DNA of 64,000 nt from Bradyrhizobium sp. CCGUVB4N (GCF_024199945.1 NZ_JANADP010000001.1:930001-994000); one strand, 5' to 3'; positions 43,986 to 54,538 are shown, numbered from the stretch's first letter. A program made the numbers and translations. The notes: generated by a model not told the origin, from the letters alone.

Positions 43986-44060
43986 TGGTGCTGCCAGACA
44001 GGATTGAACTGTCGACCTCTCCATTACCAATGGAGTGCTCTACCACTGAGCTACGGCAGC
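43986..44060 (-). tRNA. tRNA-Thr (anticodon GGT)
   Basis: Minus strand: acceptor stem GCTGCCG/TGGCAGC, D arm TAGCTCAGTGGTAGAGC, anticodon stem-loop CTCCA-TTGGTAA-TGGAG, T arm with GTTCAATCC, discriminator A and genomically encoded CCA (43986-43988). The anticodon GGT reads ACC and ACT. It lies 316 bp upstream of the small conserved protein gene, which is on the opposite strand. Confidence 0.97.
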
Positions 44061-44246
44061 ATGTGCTGGGATAAGAATCGGCCGCCCGAGGGGCCTACCA
44101 AGCGGGCCGATATCTGCCACAGGCCTCCCCGCTGTGCAAGCTTGCAAGGACGGCCAAAACGAGAAAATCGGGGCGATATCGGGGGTAATACGGCTGTTTT
44201 GGCCGGAAACGACCGACTTTCCGCCGATTTTGGTTCCATGTGCCCC

Positions 44247-44266
44247 GGCCAACTGGCCAGTTGGCC
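44247..44266. repeat. 20-bp perfect palindrome GGCCAACTGGCCAGTTGGCC
   Basis: A self-complementary 20-mer, with the inner ACTGGCCAGT also palindromic, midway through the 316-bp gap 44061-44376 between tRNA-Thr and the next gene. It could be an operator or hairpin; the rest of the gap shows nothing else I can support. Confidence 0.5.
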
Positions 44267-44376
44267 CGTGCGGCAGATTCGACCCATTTTGAGTTTCGCA
44301 CGATCGGGACCGCGCGGGCCTCTTGAGCTGCCGCATTCTCTGGGCATGTTATCGCCAACCGCTGTATGGACCCGTG

Positions 44377-44559
44377 ATGGCTGACGAGAACGACAGAAGC
44401 GCGAACCAGGCGAGGACCTCGCGGGACGACCGGCTGAAATCGGCGCTGCGGGAGAATCTCAAGCGGCGGAAGGTGCAGGCGCGCGAACGCGCCGCAAGTT
44501 CCGACCCCTCGCAAGTCGACGATGGTTCCCTAGATGAGGGGACCGCCGGGAAGACTTGA
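44377..44559 (+). CDS. Small charged hypothetical protein
   Basis: A 60-residue, highly charged protein with a basic helical middle (RSRDDRLKSALRENLKRRKVQARERA is the local character; key elements at about residues 12-38) and an acidic tail. No named family. Small proteins of this type are common in rhizobial genomes (recollection only). Start 44377 was chosen because it begins the low-complexity hydrophilic sequence; a frame 18 codons longer exists upstream. It overlaps no other gene and precedes the cNMP-reductase gene by 46 bp. Confidence 0.55.
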   Translation: MADENDRSANQARTSRDDRLKSALRENLKRRKVQARERAASSDPSQVDDGSLDEGTAGKT

Positions 44560-44605
44560 GATTCGAATCCCGCAGCTGGAATTTTTTGGAGTGCATGCAG
44601 TGACC

Positions 44606-46312
44606 ATGGGGCACGACGATCTACATCAAGCCGATCGCGACGCGATGATGTCGCGGTTCACCCGCCCCGAGCAGACGTTTCCCGCGCTGTCGTCCGCCGA
44701 GATCGAGCGCATGCGGCATTTCGGCGAGGTCCGCACCTACCAGGACGGCGAGCTACTGTTCGAGACCGGCAAGCCCGGTCCGGGCATGTTCGTCGTGCTG
44801 AAGGGCCACGTCGCCATCACCCAGCGCGACGGGCTCGGTCATGTCGCGCCGCTGATCAACCAGGGGCCGGGGCAATTTCTGGCCGAGCTCAGCCAGCTCT
44901 CCGGCCGTCCGGCGCTGGTCGACGGCCGCGCCGAAGGCGATGTCGAGACACTGCTGCTGCCGCCGGAGCGCCTGCGCGCGCTGCTGGTGGCCGAAGCCGA
45001 GCTCGGCGAACGCATCATGCGTGCGCTGATCCTGCGCCGGGTCAATCTGCTCCAGGCCGGCGTCGGCGGCATCGTGCTGATCGGTCCGTCGCATTCGGTC
45101 GGCGTGGTCCGCCTGCAGGGCTTTCTCACCCGCAACGGCCAGCCGCATCATCTGCTCGATCCCGAGCGCGACCGCGACGCCGCGGAGGTGATCGCGCGCT
45201 ATTCGCCAAAGCCCGAGGACTGGCCGCTGGTCGTCACGTCCGACGGCGCAGTGCTGCGCAATCCCGGTGAGACCGAGCTTGCGCGCGCGATCGGCATGAT
45301 CGGCGGCCCGCGCAATGACCGCATCTACGACGTCGCGATCGTCGGCTGCGGACCGGCGGGGCTCGCGACCGCCGTGTATGCGGCCTCCGAAGGCTTGTCG
45401 GTCGCCGTGCTCGACACCCGCGCGTTTGGCGGCCAGGCCGGCGCCAGCGCGCGCATCGAAAACTACCTGGGCTTTCCGACCGGCATTTCCGGGCAGGCGC
45501 TGACCGCGCGCGCGTTCAACCAGGCGCAGAAGTTCGGCGCCGACATCATGATTCCCGTCACGGTGCAGTCGCTCGACTGTACGCGCAGGGATGGCGCGTT
45601 TGCGGTCGCGCTCGACGGCAGCGATCCCCTGCGCTCGCGCGCGGTGGTGGTCGCGAGCGGTGCGCGCTATCGCCGGCCTGATATCGCAAACCTCGACAAG
45701 TTCGAGGGCCGCGGCGTCTGGTACTGGGCCTCTCCGGTCGAGGCAAAGCTGTGTGCCGGCGAAGAGGTCGCCCTGGTCGGCGCCGGCAATTCGGCGGGGC
45801 AGGCAGCGGTGTTCCTGTCAGGACACGCCAAGAAGGTGCTTATGATTATTCGTGGCGGCGGCCTGGGCGCCAGCATGTCGCGCTATCTCATCGAGCGCAT
45901 CGAGGCGACGCCGAACATCGAGCTGCTGTTCAACACCGAGATCACGGCGCTCGAAGGCGACGAGGCCTCGCTGCTGCGGCGCATCCGCTGGAAGAGCCGG
46001 CTGTCTGATGATGAGGAAACCGCCGACATCAAGAATCTCTTTCTGTTCGTCGGCGCCGATCCCGCCACCGGCTGGCTCGACGGCTGCGGCGTGACGCTCG
46101 ATCGCGGCGGCTTCGTCGTCACGGGCGCGCAGTCCGAGCTGAACCAGGGCAAGCTGGTGGCGCCGCTGGAGACCTCCGTGCCCGGCGTCTACGCCGTCGG
46201 CGACGTCCGCTCCGGCTCGGTCAAGCGCGTCGGCGGCGCCATCGGCGAAGGCGCGCAGGTCGTAGCCTCCCTGCACGGCTATCTCGGCGACGCCGCAAAA
46301 CCGGCGCTTTAG
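44606..46312 (+). CDS. cNMP-binding domain fused to thioredoxin-reductase-like flavoprotein
   Basis: A 568-residue fusion. Residues about 20-150 are a cyclic-nucleotide-binding domain (FETGKPGPGMFVVLKGHVAI). The rest is a thioredoxin reductase-type FAD/NADPH protein (DVAIVGCGPAGLATA for FAD; VALVGAGNSAGQAA for NADPH; final VYAVGDVRSGSVKRV). The redox-active C-x-x-C is absent: the corresponding stretch reads W374-A-S-P377. It therefore cannot reduce thioredoxin in the usual way; ferredoxin/flavodoxin reductase-like or sensor activity is possible. Similar fusions exist in alphaproteobacteria, so it is not unique. Start 44606 avoids a leader overlapping the upstream gene. Confidence 0.85.
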   Translation: MGHDDLHQADRDAMMSRFTRPEQTFPALSSAEIERMRHFGEVRTYQDGELLFETGKPGPGMFVVLKGHVAITQRDGLGHVAPLINQGPGQFLAELSQLSGRPALVDGRAEGDVETLLLPPERLRALLVAEAELGERIMRALILRRVNLLQAGVGGIVLIGPSHSVGVVRLQGFLTRNGQPHHLLDPERDRDAAEVIARYSPKPEDWPLVVTSDGAVLRNPGETELARAIGMIGGPRNDRIYDVAIVGCGPAGLATAVYAASEGLSVAVLDTRAFGGQAGASARIENYLGFPTGISGQALTARAFNQAQKFGADIMIPVTVQSLDCTRRDGAFAVALDGSDPLRSRAVVVASGARYRRPDIANLDKFEGRGVWYWASPVEAKLCAGEEVALVGAGNSAGQAAVFLSGHAKKVLMIIRGGGLGASMSRYLIERIEATPNIELLFNTEITALEGDEASLLRRIRWKSRLSDDEETADIKNLFLFVGADPATGWLDGCGVTLDRGGFVVTGAQSELNQGKLVAPLETSVPGVYAVGDVRSGSVKRVGGAIGEGAQVVASLHGYLGDAAKPAL

Positions 46313-46435
46313 TCAAGCAGAAGACAAGCAGACGGTAAGTCGAATCCGGCTTGCCATCTTGCCGTGCGATGCCCGACTATCCCCTCGTCGCGAGGCCAAT
46401 CGCGCGTGGAAACAAAGATTCAACGGGAGGACTAA

Positions 46436-46744
46436 ATGGCCGAACTCGTCGTGCTCTACAAGACGCCCAAGGACGCTGCCGCCTTCGACAAGCATTATGC
46501 CGAGACCCACATTCCGCTCGCCAAGAAACTTCCCGGCCTGAAGAAATACGCCGTGAGCACGGGTGCGGTCGGCTCGCCCGCCGGACCGTCAGGCGTTCAC
46601 CTCGTCGCCATTCTCAGCTTCGACAGCGTGGGCGATATCCAGAAGGCATTCGGCAGCGAAGCGGGCAAGGCGGCCGCAGGCGACGTGCCGAAATTCGCCA
46701 GTGGCGGTGCCGACCTCCTGATCTTCGACACCAAGGAAGTGTGA
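46436..46744 (+). CDS. EthD-family protein
   Basis: A 102-residue ferredoxin-like dimeric alpha/beta-barrel protein of the EthD type: ELVVLYKTPKDAAAFDKHYAETHIPLAKKLPGLKKY, with the family His in THIP. EthD is needed for ethyl tert-butyl ether degradation by an adjacent P450, but related small proteins occur widely with unknown roles. GGGAGG precedes the ATG. No monooxygenase gene is adjacent. Confidence 0.85.
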   Translation: MAELVVLYKTPKDAAAFDKHYAETHIPLAKKLPGLKKYAVSTGAVGSPAGPSGVHLVAILSFDSVGDIQKAFGSEAGKAAAGDVPKFASGGADLLIFDTKEV

Positions 46745-46808
46745 TCGCGACGATCGATTCAACTTTCGTCGAAAGCTGCTGTCGTTTGTGACAGCCCTGC
46801 AAAAAATT

Positions 46809-46848
46809 CAGCCATGCGTTTGTCGATTCGCACGATGACGCATGGCTG
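46809..46848. other. 11-bp inverted repeat CAGCCATGCGT/ACGCATGGCTG
   Basis: Perfect arms 46809-46819 and 46838-46848 separated by 18 bp, between the EthD and membrane-protein genes. A weak terminator or an operator for the membrane-protein gene; no T-run follows. Confidence 0.4.
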
Positions 46849-46942
46849 CACGCACATGTGTGATCGTGCCGCATGTGGCAATCCAATGAGGACCGTAATA
46901 CTAATCTTCTGACCTCAATGCTGAGCGTAGGAGAGAGATGCC

Positions 46943-47452
46943 ATGGTTCTCGGGATGAGCCTGCAAGCCTTCACACTGGTCCATGTCATCATCAGCCTGA
47001 TCGCCATCGCGGTCGGCCTGATCGTGATGTTCGGGCTGCTTGGCTCGAATCCGATGCCGGCCCTCACAGCGATCTTTCTTCTCTTCACCATCCTCACCAA
47101 CGTCACCGGCCTGCTGTTTCCGTTCAAGGAGCTGCTGCCCTCGTACATCATCGCCGGCATCTCGCTGGTGCTGCTCGCGATCGCCTGCTTCGCGCTGTAC
47201 GGCATGAAGCTCAGAGGCGCCTGGCGCCCGGTCTACATCGTGACCGCGATGATCTCGCTCTATTTCAACGTCTTCGTGCTGGTGATCCAGTCGTTTCTCA
47301 AGGTGCCGGCCCTGGCCGCGCTCGCACCGGCAGTGCCGCCGAATCCACCGGGTGGCCCGGTGTTCGCCGCGGTGCAGGGCATCGTGCTGGTGTTCTTCGT
47401 GATTGTCACCATCGGCGCTTGGCGTCGCTACAGGCCGGTGGCGTTCGCCTGA
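46943..47452 (+). CDS. Hypothetical integral membrane protein
   Basis: A 169-residue protein with about four to five hydrophobic helices (LVHVIISLIAIAVGLIVMFGLL; LTAIFLLFTILTNVTGLLFPF; YIIAGISLVLLAIACFALY; IVLVFFVIVTIGAW) and a Pro-rich loop (PAVPPNPPGG). No family recognised; function unknown. GTAGGAGAG precedes the ATG. It lies 27 bp before the hydrolase gene on the same strand and may be co-transcribed with it. Confidence 0.75.
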   Translation: MVLGMSLQAFTLVHVIISLIAIAVGLIVMFGLLGSNPMPALTAIFLLFTILTNVTGLLFPFKELLPSYIIAGISLVLLAIACFALYGMKLRGAWRPVYIVTAMISLYFNVFVLVIQSFLKVPALAALAPAVPPNPPGGPVFAAVQGIVLVFFVIVTIGAWRRYRPVAFA

Positions 47453-47479
47453 TCGCATCTCGCTAAAGGAGTCCCGCAA

Positions 47480-48304
47480 ATGCCCACCATCACCACCAAG
47501 GACGGCGTCGAGATCTTTTTCAAGGATTGGGGCTCGGGCCAGCCGATCGTGTTCAGCCATGGCTGGCCGCTGTCAGCCGACGACTGGGACGCGCAGATGA
47601 TGTTCTTCGTCACCCGCGGCTATCGCGTCGTCGCCCATGACCGCCGCGGGCACGGCCGCTCGGCCCAGGTCGCCGACGGTCACGACATGGATCATTATGC
47701 CGACGATCTCGCGGCGGTGACCGCGCATCTCGACCTCAAGAACGCCATCCATGTCGGCCATTCCACCGGCGGCGGCGAGGTCGTGCACTACATCGCGCGC
47801 CACGGCGAGTCTCGCGTGGCGAAGGCCGCGATCCTCTCCGCAGTGCCACCGCTGATGGTGAAGACGGAAGCCAATCCCGGCGGTCTGCCCAAGGACGTGT
47901 TCGACGGCTTTCAGGCGGCACTCGCTGCCGGTCGCTCGGCGTTCTACCGCGACGTCGCTGCCGGACCCTTCTATGGCTACAACCGTCCCGGTGCAAAACC
48001 GTCGGAGGCGGTGATCCAGAACTGGTGGCGCCAGGGCATGATGGGCGGCGCGAAGGCGCATTACGACGGCATCGTCGCGTTCTCGCAGACCGATTTCACC
48101 GAGGATCTGAAGAAGATCAACGTGCCGGTGCTGGTGATGCACGGCGACGACGACCAGATCGTGCCTTACGCCGATTCCGCCCCGCTGTCGGCCAAGCTGC
48201 TCAAGAACGGCACGCTGAAAACCTACAAGGGCTTTCCGCACGGCATGCCGACCACGCACGCCGAAACCATCAACGCGGACCTGCTGGCGTTCTTCAAGGG
48301 CTGA
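47480..48304 (+). CDS. Alpha/beta hydrolase (non-haem chloroperoxidase/arylesterase group)
   Basis: A 274-residue hydrolase closely matching cofactor-free haloperoxidase/aryl esterases: [25 protein letters not shown], nucleophile GHSTGGG, acid in [10 protein letters not shown] and base in FPHGMPTTH. These enzymes hydrolyse small esters and can form peracids. Starts after AAAGGAG. The adjacent TetR gene is convergent, with the stop codons 9 bp apart, so regulation by it is not implied. Confidence 0.9.
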   Translation: MPTITTKDGVEIFFKDWGSGQPIVFSHGWPLSADDWDAQMMFFVTRGYRVVAHDRRGHGRSAQVADGHDMDHYADDLAAVTAHLDLKNAIHVGHSTGGGEVVHYIARHGESRVAKAAILSAVPPLMVKTEANPGGLPKDVFDGFQAALAAGRSAFYRDVAAGPFYGYNRPGAKPSEAVIQNWWRQGMMGGAKAHYDGIVAFSQTDFTEDLKKINVPVLVMHGDDDQIVPYADSAPLSAKLLKNGTLKTYKGFPHGMPTTHAETINADLLAFFKG

Positions 48305-48313
48305 GCGGGTCGC

Positions 48314-48955
48314 TCACGCCAGGATCGTTCTGATCGCATCGAAGGTCCGCTTGACGAAAGCCTCCGGCTTGTCGCGCGGGCCTTCGCTGAGCCAGCTCTC
48401 GCCGCCGACGCGCATCGCGCCGGTGGCGATCATGGCGACGAGACGGGCCTTCAACCGGTCCGACTTGCGGCCCGAGCGTTGCGCAAGCCCCTCCGCCAGC
48501 GCGCGCTCGAGTTTTTCGTATTTGAGCTGATCGCGGGCCTGCAGCGCGGGATTGTCGCGCTTGAGCCGCGACATCGCCGCCGCCTCGGTGGGATCGATCC
48601 GCTTCATCGCCGCAGCGATCGCATTCTCCGCCGCCGTCAGCATGGATTCGTCCGCCGGCCGCGCCAGGATTTCGGCGACAAGCGCCGCTGCCGCATCCTC
48701 CTGCCAGGCGGCGACCACGTCCTCCTTCGACGCGAAATAATGAAAAAAGCTCCGCCGCGACATGTCGGCCGCATCGGCGATGTCGTCGATCGTGGTGGCC
48801 TCGAAGCCGCGCTCCAGGAACAGGGCCATCGCCGCGCGCTTCAGCCGTTCGCGGGTTTCCTGCTGCTTGCGCTGGCGCAGGCCGGCGGCCGGCGGAGATT
48901 TCTCTCCGGCGTTCAGCGGCTTGGGGCGGTTCGCGGCGGGCTTCGAAGCCTTCAA
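48314..48955 (-). CDS. TetR/AcrR-family regulator of the divergent SDR genes
   Basis: A 213-residue TetR-type repressor: HTH ATTIDDIADAADMSRRSFFHYFASKEDVV (about residues 52-80), then a helical ligand domain (resembling the AcrR C-terminal group). A Pro/Lys/Arg-rich N-terminal extension of about 25 residues precedes it. It is divergent from two reductase genes, with a palindrome in the gap overlapping the predicted promoter of the first. The ligand is unknown. Confidence 0.88.
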   Translation of the reverse strand: MKASKPAANRPKPLNAGEKSPPAAGLRQRKQQETRERLKRAAMALFLERGFEATTIDDIADAADMSRRSFFHYFASKEDVVAAWQEDAAAALVAEILARPADESMLTAAENAIAAAMKRIDPTEAAAMSRLKRDNPALQARDQLKYEKLERALAEGLAQRSGRKSDRLKARLVAMIATGAMRVGGESWLSEGPRDKPEAFVKRTFDAIRTILA

Positions 48956-48968
48956 ATTATTTCACCTC

Positions 48969-48998
48969 TTGCAAACTTGCACTCAGTGCACATTTAGA
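48969..48998 (+). promoter_or_regulatory. Promoter with embedded operator for the SDR genes
   Basis: TTGCAA (48969-48974) and TTTAGA (48993-48998, 18-bp spacer) could be a weak promoter for the SDR gene at 49040. The perfect odd palindrome TGCACT-C-AGTGCA (48978-48990) lies between the boxes, the typical position for a repressing TetR dimer. Confidence 0.5.
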
Positions 48999-49039
48999 CC
49001 CGTCGCGGGCCTCGTTCCAGCCCTGAACGGAGATATGGC

Positions 49040-49978
49040 ATGACCGACTGGACCACGGCAGACATCCCCTCGCTCAGCGGCAAGACCGTCGTCGTCACCG
49101 GGGCCACCGGCGGCCTCGGCTATGAGACGGCGCTGGCGCTGGCGGGCGCCGGAGCCATCGTCATACTGACAGGGCGCAACGACGCAAAGGGGCTGCGGGC
49201 GATCGAAGGCATTTGCGCGCAGTTTCCCAACGCCCTGATCGCCTATGAGCATCTCGACCTCGCCAGCCTGGCGTCGGTCGCCGATTTCGCCCGGCGTTTT
49301 GCCGCCAGCAACGACCAGCTCGACCTCCTCGTCAACAATGCCGGCGTGATGGCGCTGCCGAAACGGCTTGAGACCGAGGATGGTTTCGAGATGCAGCTCG
49401 GCACCAATTATCTCGGCCATTACGCCCTGACGGCCCGCCTGCTGCCGCAGCTCCGCCGCGCCAAGGGGCCGCGGATCGTCAACCTCTCCAGCCTCGCGCA
49501 TCGCACCGGCGCGATCCATTTCGATGATCTGCAGAGCCAGCGGTCCTATCGTCCCTGGCGCGCCTACTGCCAGTCCAAGCTCGCAATGCTGATGTTCTCG
49601 CTCGAATTGCAGCGGCGCAGCGATGCGGCCGGCTGGGGCCTGCGGAGTGTTGCCGCGCATCCCGGCTACGCGCGCACCGATCTCATTCCGAACGGTCCGG
49701 GCACCAACAGCTTCCAGTCGCGCGTGAGCCGGTGGCTCCAGCCCTTCATCAGCCAGTCCGCGGCGGAAGGCGCGCTGCCGACCCTGTTCGCGGCGACCTC
49801 GCCGGCCGCGGAGCCCGGCGGCTATTACGGCCCCAACTGGTTCTACGAATTGAAGGGGCCGCCGGTCGAGGCGCGGATCATGCCGCGGGCGAAGGATTTC
49901 GCGTCGGCGGCCAAGCTGTGGGATGTCTCGGCGACGCTGACCGGTGTATCCTTCGACGCGATCGCGGCCGCCGCATGA
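49040..49978 (+). CDS. Short-chain dehydrogenase/reductase (retinol dehydrogenase-like)
   Basis: A 312-residue classical SDR, NADP-type Rossmann fold with TGATGGLG (near residue 20), NNAGVMALP, the catalytic Ser in VNLSSLAH and the Y-x-x-x-K pair in YCQSKLA. The length and C-terminal part resemble the retinol-dehydrogenase/WW-domain-oxidoreductase group common in bacteria. First of two genes; the next begins inside its stop codon. Probably repressed by the divergent TetR protein. Confidence 0.9.
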   Translation: MTDWTTADIPSLSGKTVVVTGATGGLGYETALALAGAGAIVILTGRNDAKGLRAIEGICAQFPNALIAYEHLDLASLASVADFARRFAASNDQLDLLVNNAGVMALPKRLETEDGFEMQLGTNYLGHYALTARLLPQLRRAKGPRIVNLSSLAHRTGAIHFDDLQSQRSYRPWRAYCQSKLAMLMFSLELQRRSDAAGWGLRSVAAHPGYARTDLIPNGPGTNSFQSRVSRWLQPFISQSAAEGALPTLFAATSPAAEPGGYYGPNWFYELKGPPVEARIMPRAKDFASAAKLWDVSATLTGVSFDAIAAAA

Positions 49979-50664
49979 GCCGTGATCCCGGCGGGGACGT
50001 TCCGATGCGTGTCATCATTTTCGGCGCGACCGGCATGGTCGGGCAGGGTGTGTTGCGTGAATGTCTGGTCGATGCCGGTGTCGCGCATGTGCTCGTGGTC
50101 GGACGCAGTCCAATCGGCGTGCGCAATTCCAAGCTGACCGAGATCATCCACGACGATTTCACCGACTATTCGAAGATCGAGGCGCAACTCGCAGGCTATG
50201 ATGCCTGCTTCTTCTGCCTCGGCGTTTCCTCGATCGGCATGAGCGAGGACCACTACCGCCATCTCACCTACGACATCACGCTCGCGGCGGCGGCGACGCT
50301 GGCGCGGCTCAATCCGCAGATGACCTTCACCTATGTCACCGGCGCCGGCACCGATTCCACTGAGAAGGGTTCGCGGATGTGGGCGCGCGTCAAGGGCAAG
50401 ACCGAGAACGATCTGCTCAAGCTGCCGTTCAAGGCCGCCTACATGTTCCGGCCCGGCGCGATCCAGCCCCTGCACGGAATCCGCTCGAAGACGGCCTGGG
50501 TGCAAGCGGTCTACGACGTGACCTGGCCGCTGTGGTCGGTGCTGCGCCGGATCTCGCCCGGGCTCGTCACCTCGACCGAGCAGATGGGGCGCGCCATGAT
50601 CCATGTGGCCAGGGTTGGCTATCCCAGGAGAGTGCTAGAGATGAACGATATCAATAGCCTCTAG
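49975..50664 (+). CDS. NAD(P)-binding epimerase-like protein (atypical SDR)
   Basis: A 229-residue Rossmann protein with N-terminal GATGMVGQG and the family-typical VLVVGRSPIGV and CFFCLGVSSIGMSE. It lacks the classical Y-x-x-x-K site, as is usual for NmrA/atypical SDR proteins of unknown function. ATG 49975 overlaps the preceding stop (ATGA); an ATG at 50005, with GGGGA nearby, would give 219 residues starting MRVIIFG. Operon with the upstream SDR. Confidence 0.82.
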   Translation: MSRDPGGDVPMRVIIFGATGMVGQGVLRECLVDAGVAHVLVVGRSPIGVRNSKLTEIIHDDFTDYSKIEAQLAGYDACFFCLGVSSIGMSEDHYRHLTYDITLAAAATLARLNPQMTFTYVTGAGTDSTEKGSRMWARVKGKTENDLLKLPFKAAYMFRPGAIQPLHGIRSKTAWVQAVYDVTWPLWSVLRRISPGLVTSTEQMGRAMIHVARVGYPRRVLEMNDINSL

Positions 50665-50753
50665 TCGGTCGTCCACGCGGCCGCTAGTTTGCGCGGAAAT
50701 TTCGGCAGCCCCGCGCGTTGAGCCGTATCAGCCCTCGAGGAGAAGTGTCGGTG

Positions 50754-51203
50754 ATGTCTCCCCAGCTCAAACTGATCGCGCTCGATGCGGACGATCTCGC
50801 GGTGATCTCCACCCATGTGCAGGATGCCCGGGTGCAGCCTTCCGACATCATCTGGCGGCAGGGCGAGAAGCGCCTGGTGGTCGGGATGAGCCGGCTGGAC
50901 TGGGAGCAGACGCTGGCGGGCGAGGCCGAGCCGCGTCGGCTGGTGTCAGCGCTTCGCTTCGACCGCGTGCTCGCCTGCAAGTCGCGCAACATCGATCTCG
51001 CGACGCCTGAGGCGGTCCTGGACCTCGTTGGTATCGAGTTTCATCCCCAGGACGGTCGCGATGAGGAGCCTGGCGGCAGCGCGCTCTTGCTGTTCGCCCA
51101 GGGCGGCGCCATCCGCCTCGACGTCGAATGCCTGGAATGCGAGCTGACCGATTTGGGCGCGGACGAACTGGGAACGGGGCTGGCGATCGAGGGAGAGGGG
51201 TGA
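50754..51203 (+). CDS. DUF2948 family protein
   Basis: A 149-residue protein of unknown function characteristically placed next to hisD in alphaproteobacteria (DUF2948): QLKLIALDADDLAVISTHVQDARV at the N terminus and ALLLFAQGGAIRLDVECLECELTDLG at the C terminus. A GTG one codon earlier is possible, both following GAGGAG. The 159-bp gap before hisD contains no recognisable terminator. Confidence 0.85.
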   Translation: MSPQLKLIALDADDLAVISTHVQDARVQPSDIIWRQGEKRLVVGMSRLDWEQTLAGEAEPRRLVSALRFDRVLACKSRNIDLATPEAVLDLVGIEFHPQDGRDEEPGGSALLLFAQGGAIRLDVECLECELTDLGADELGTGLAIEGEG

Positions 51204-51362
51204 GGTTGCCTGTATACCAGCCGAGCCGGCGCGGGCCCTCGCCGGAACGGCAGCTTCCAAAGGGGCTGCCAAGGGTTGACGCAGCTTTCCCGCCGCGCCA
51301 TTGAGCAGGGGGGCCGGTAAGCCGGACCGCGCCCCCTAAAACCAGCAGAAGCCAAGCCCAAA

Positions 51363-52654
<1,292 letters not shown>

Positions 52655-52658
<4 letters not shown>

Positions 52659-53152
52659 CCCAGCCGCCCGAACAGGACGACTCGACCAATCGCATCGTCG
52701 CGGTCACCCTCGACGAAGACTCGATCGGCCGTTCCGGGCCCGACATCGAGCATGAGCGCGCGATCGCGATCTACGATCTGATCGAGCAGAACCTGTTCGC
52801 GCCAGATGGTTCGGACGGCAAGGGGCCGTTCACGCTGCACATCGGCATCACCGGCAGCCGGCTGATGTTCGACATCCGCCGCGAGGACGGCACGCCCGTG
52901 GTCGCGCATCTGTTGTCGCTGACGCCGTTCCGACGGATCGTGAAGGATTATTTCATGATCTGCGACAGCTACTACCAGGCGATCCGCACCGCGACCCCGG
53001 ACAAGATCGAGGCGATCGACATGGGCCGCCGCGGCATCCATGACGAGGGCTCGCGTACGCTGCAGGAGCGGCTGAAGGGCAAGGTACGGGTCGATTTCGA
53101 GACCTCGCGCCGGCTGTTCACGCTCATCACCGTTCTGCACTGGAAGGGCTAA
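52655..53152 (+). CDS. UPF0262 family protein
   Basis: A 165-residue protein of the uncharacterised UPF0262 family: [34 protein letters not shown] and [19 protein letters not shown]. Its place between hisD and a low-Mr phosphatase is conserved in alphaproteobacteria. It starts inside the hisD stop codon and ends 5 bp before the phosphatase gene. No catalytic function can be assigned. Confidence 0.9.
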
Positions 53153-53157
53153 GTGCG

Positions 53158-53625
53158 ATGGCGGGTCCGCCACGCACACGCGATCCGCAATCGGTGCTGT
53201 TTGCCTGCGCCATGAACAGCGTGCGCTCTCCGATGGCCGAGAGCCTGTTGCGGCACATGTTCCCGCAGGGCCTCTACGTGAAATCGGCCGGCGCCAGAAA
53301 AGGCGAGCTCGATCCGTTCGCGGTGGCCGTGATGGCCGAGCTCGGCCAGGACATCTCCATCCACAAGCCGCAGACCTTCGAGGAGCTGGAGGACTGGGAG
53401 GGGTTGAATTTCGACCTCATCATCACGCTCTCGCCGGAAGCGCACCACAAGGCGCTGGAGCTGACCCGCACGCTCGCCGCCGACGTCGAATACTGGCCGA
53501 CGCATGACCCCACCACCATGGAGGGCAGCCGCGACCAGAAGCTCGCGGCCTATCGCGAGGTCTGCGACCAGCTGCTGATGCGGATCCGCCGGCGTTTCGC
53601 CAAGGTCGGCGCGGCGAGCGGGTAG
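53158..53625 (+). CDS. Low-molecular-weight phosphotyrosine phosphatase-like protein
   Basis: A 155-residue protein with the low-Mr phosphatase/arsenate reductase fold: C-x5-R loop in FACAMNSVRSPMAESL near residue 19, and a later DP-like Asp in THDPTTMEG. Substrate not clear; arsenate reduction is less likely because the extra cysteines of ArsC are not evident. Part of the conserved hisD block, and co-transcribed with UPF0262. Confidence 0.85.
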   Translation: MAGPPRTRDPQSVLFACAMNSVRSPMAESLLRHMFPQGLYVKSAGARKGELDPFAVAVMAELGQDISIHKPQTFEELEDWEGLNFDLIITLSPEAHHKALELTRTLAADVEYWPTHDPTTMEGSRDQKLAAYREVCDQLLMRIRRRFAKVGAASG

Positions 53626-53782
53626 TATGGGGCCGACGTAACACCCGCGTCACAGACTAAGGGCACACGCATGTCGGACACCTCGAATCACCAAAGTCCG
53701 GGTTCCCGGGTTGTGAAATCAGCCCTCGTCCGATAGGTTCCGCGCGCAATTCACCTCCTGCCTCGACCCCCAAAATCACCTG

Positions 53783-54412
53783 ATGCTCGGCCGCCCCAAA
53801 TTCGTTCTTGCCTCCGGTTCGCCGCGACGCCTGTCGCTGCTCAACCAGGCCGGCATCGACCCGGACGCGCTCCGGCCGGCCGATGTCGACGAGACGCCGA
53901 AGCGGGGCGAGCTGCCGCGCGCCTGCGCCAACCGTCTGGCGCGGGCCAAGGCCGATGCGGCGCTGAAATCGGTGCAACTGGACGACGAGCTGCGCGGCGC
54001 CTTCATCCTGTCGGCCGATACGGTCGTGGCGGTCGGCCGCCGCATCCTGCCCAAGGCCAATCTGGTGGACGAGGCCGCGCAGTGCCTGCGGCTGCTGTCG
54101 GGCCGCAACCACCGCGTCTACACCGCGATCACCCTGGTGACGCCGCGCGAGGCGTTCCGCCAGCGCCTGGTCGAGACCCGCGTCCGCTTCAAGCGCCTGT
54201 CGGAAGACGACATCCAGGCCTATATCGGCTCCGGCGAATGGCGCGGCAAAGCCGGCGGCTACGCCGTGCAGGGCATCGCGGGCTCATTCGTGGTGAAGAT
54301 GGTGGGCTCCTACACCAACGTCGTCGGCCTGCCGCTCTACGAGACCACGACGCTGCTCGGCGGCGAAGGCTTTCCGATCCGCTTCGGCTGGCTCAACGCC
54401 ACCGCCGTCTGA
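53783..54412 (+). CDS. maf: Maf-family nucleoside triphosphate pyrophosphatase
   Basis: A 209-residue Maf/YceF/YhdE-type house-cleaning pyrophosphatase that hydrolyses non-canonical or UTP/dTTP-type nucleotides. Motifs [37 protein letters not shown] and [16 protein letters not shown] are present. In related genomes infA often precedes it, but I see no IF-1 gene in the 157-bp gap here. No strong Shine-Dalgarno. Confidence 0.92.
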   Translation: MLGRPKFVLASGSPRRLSLLNQAGIDPDALRPADVDETPKRGELPRACANRLARAKADAALKSVQLDDELRGAFILSADTVVAVGRRILPKANLVDEAAQCLRLLSGRNHRVYTAITLVTPREAFRQRLVETRVRFKRLSEDDIQAYIGSGEWRGKAGGYAVQGIAGSFVVKMVGSYTNVVGLPLYETTTLLGGEGFPIRFGWLNATAV

Positions 54413-54538
54413 CAAAAAACGCGAAAACAACCCCATGCACAGTAGAAGCGGGTGGGGACGCGCTTGCGCCCCCGTCGCAGGAACCCGTTTGCCGAAGGGC
54501 ACTTGAACCTCGTCACCGCGTGTACAGCTATCCCGACC

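Noticed and set aside
43511..44384. Overlapping frames upstream of and across tRNA-Thr
   Set aside because: They run across the tRNA or the GC-rich gene-free block, have no Shine-Dalgarno and no family character.
53626..53782. Possible infA (IF-1) gene before maf
   Set aside because: No frame in the gap encodes the OB-fold IF-1 sequence; the interval is non-coding.
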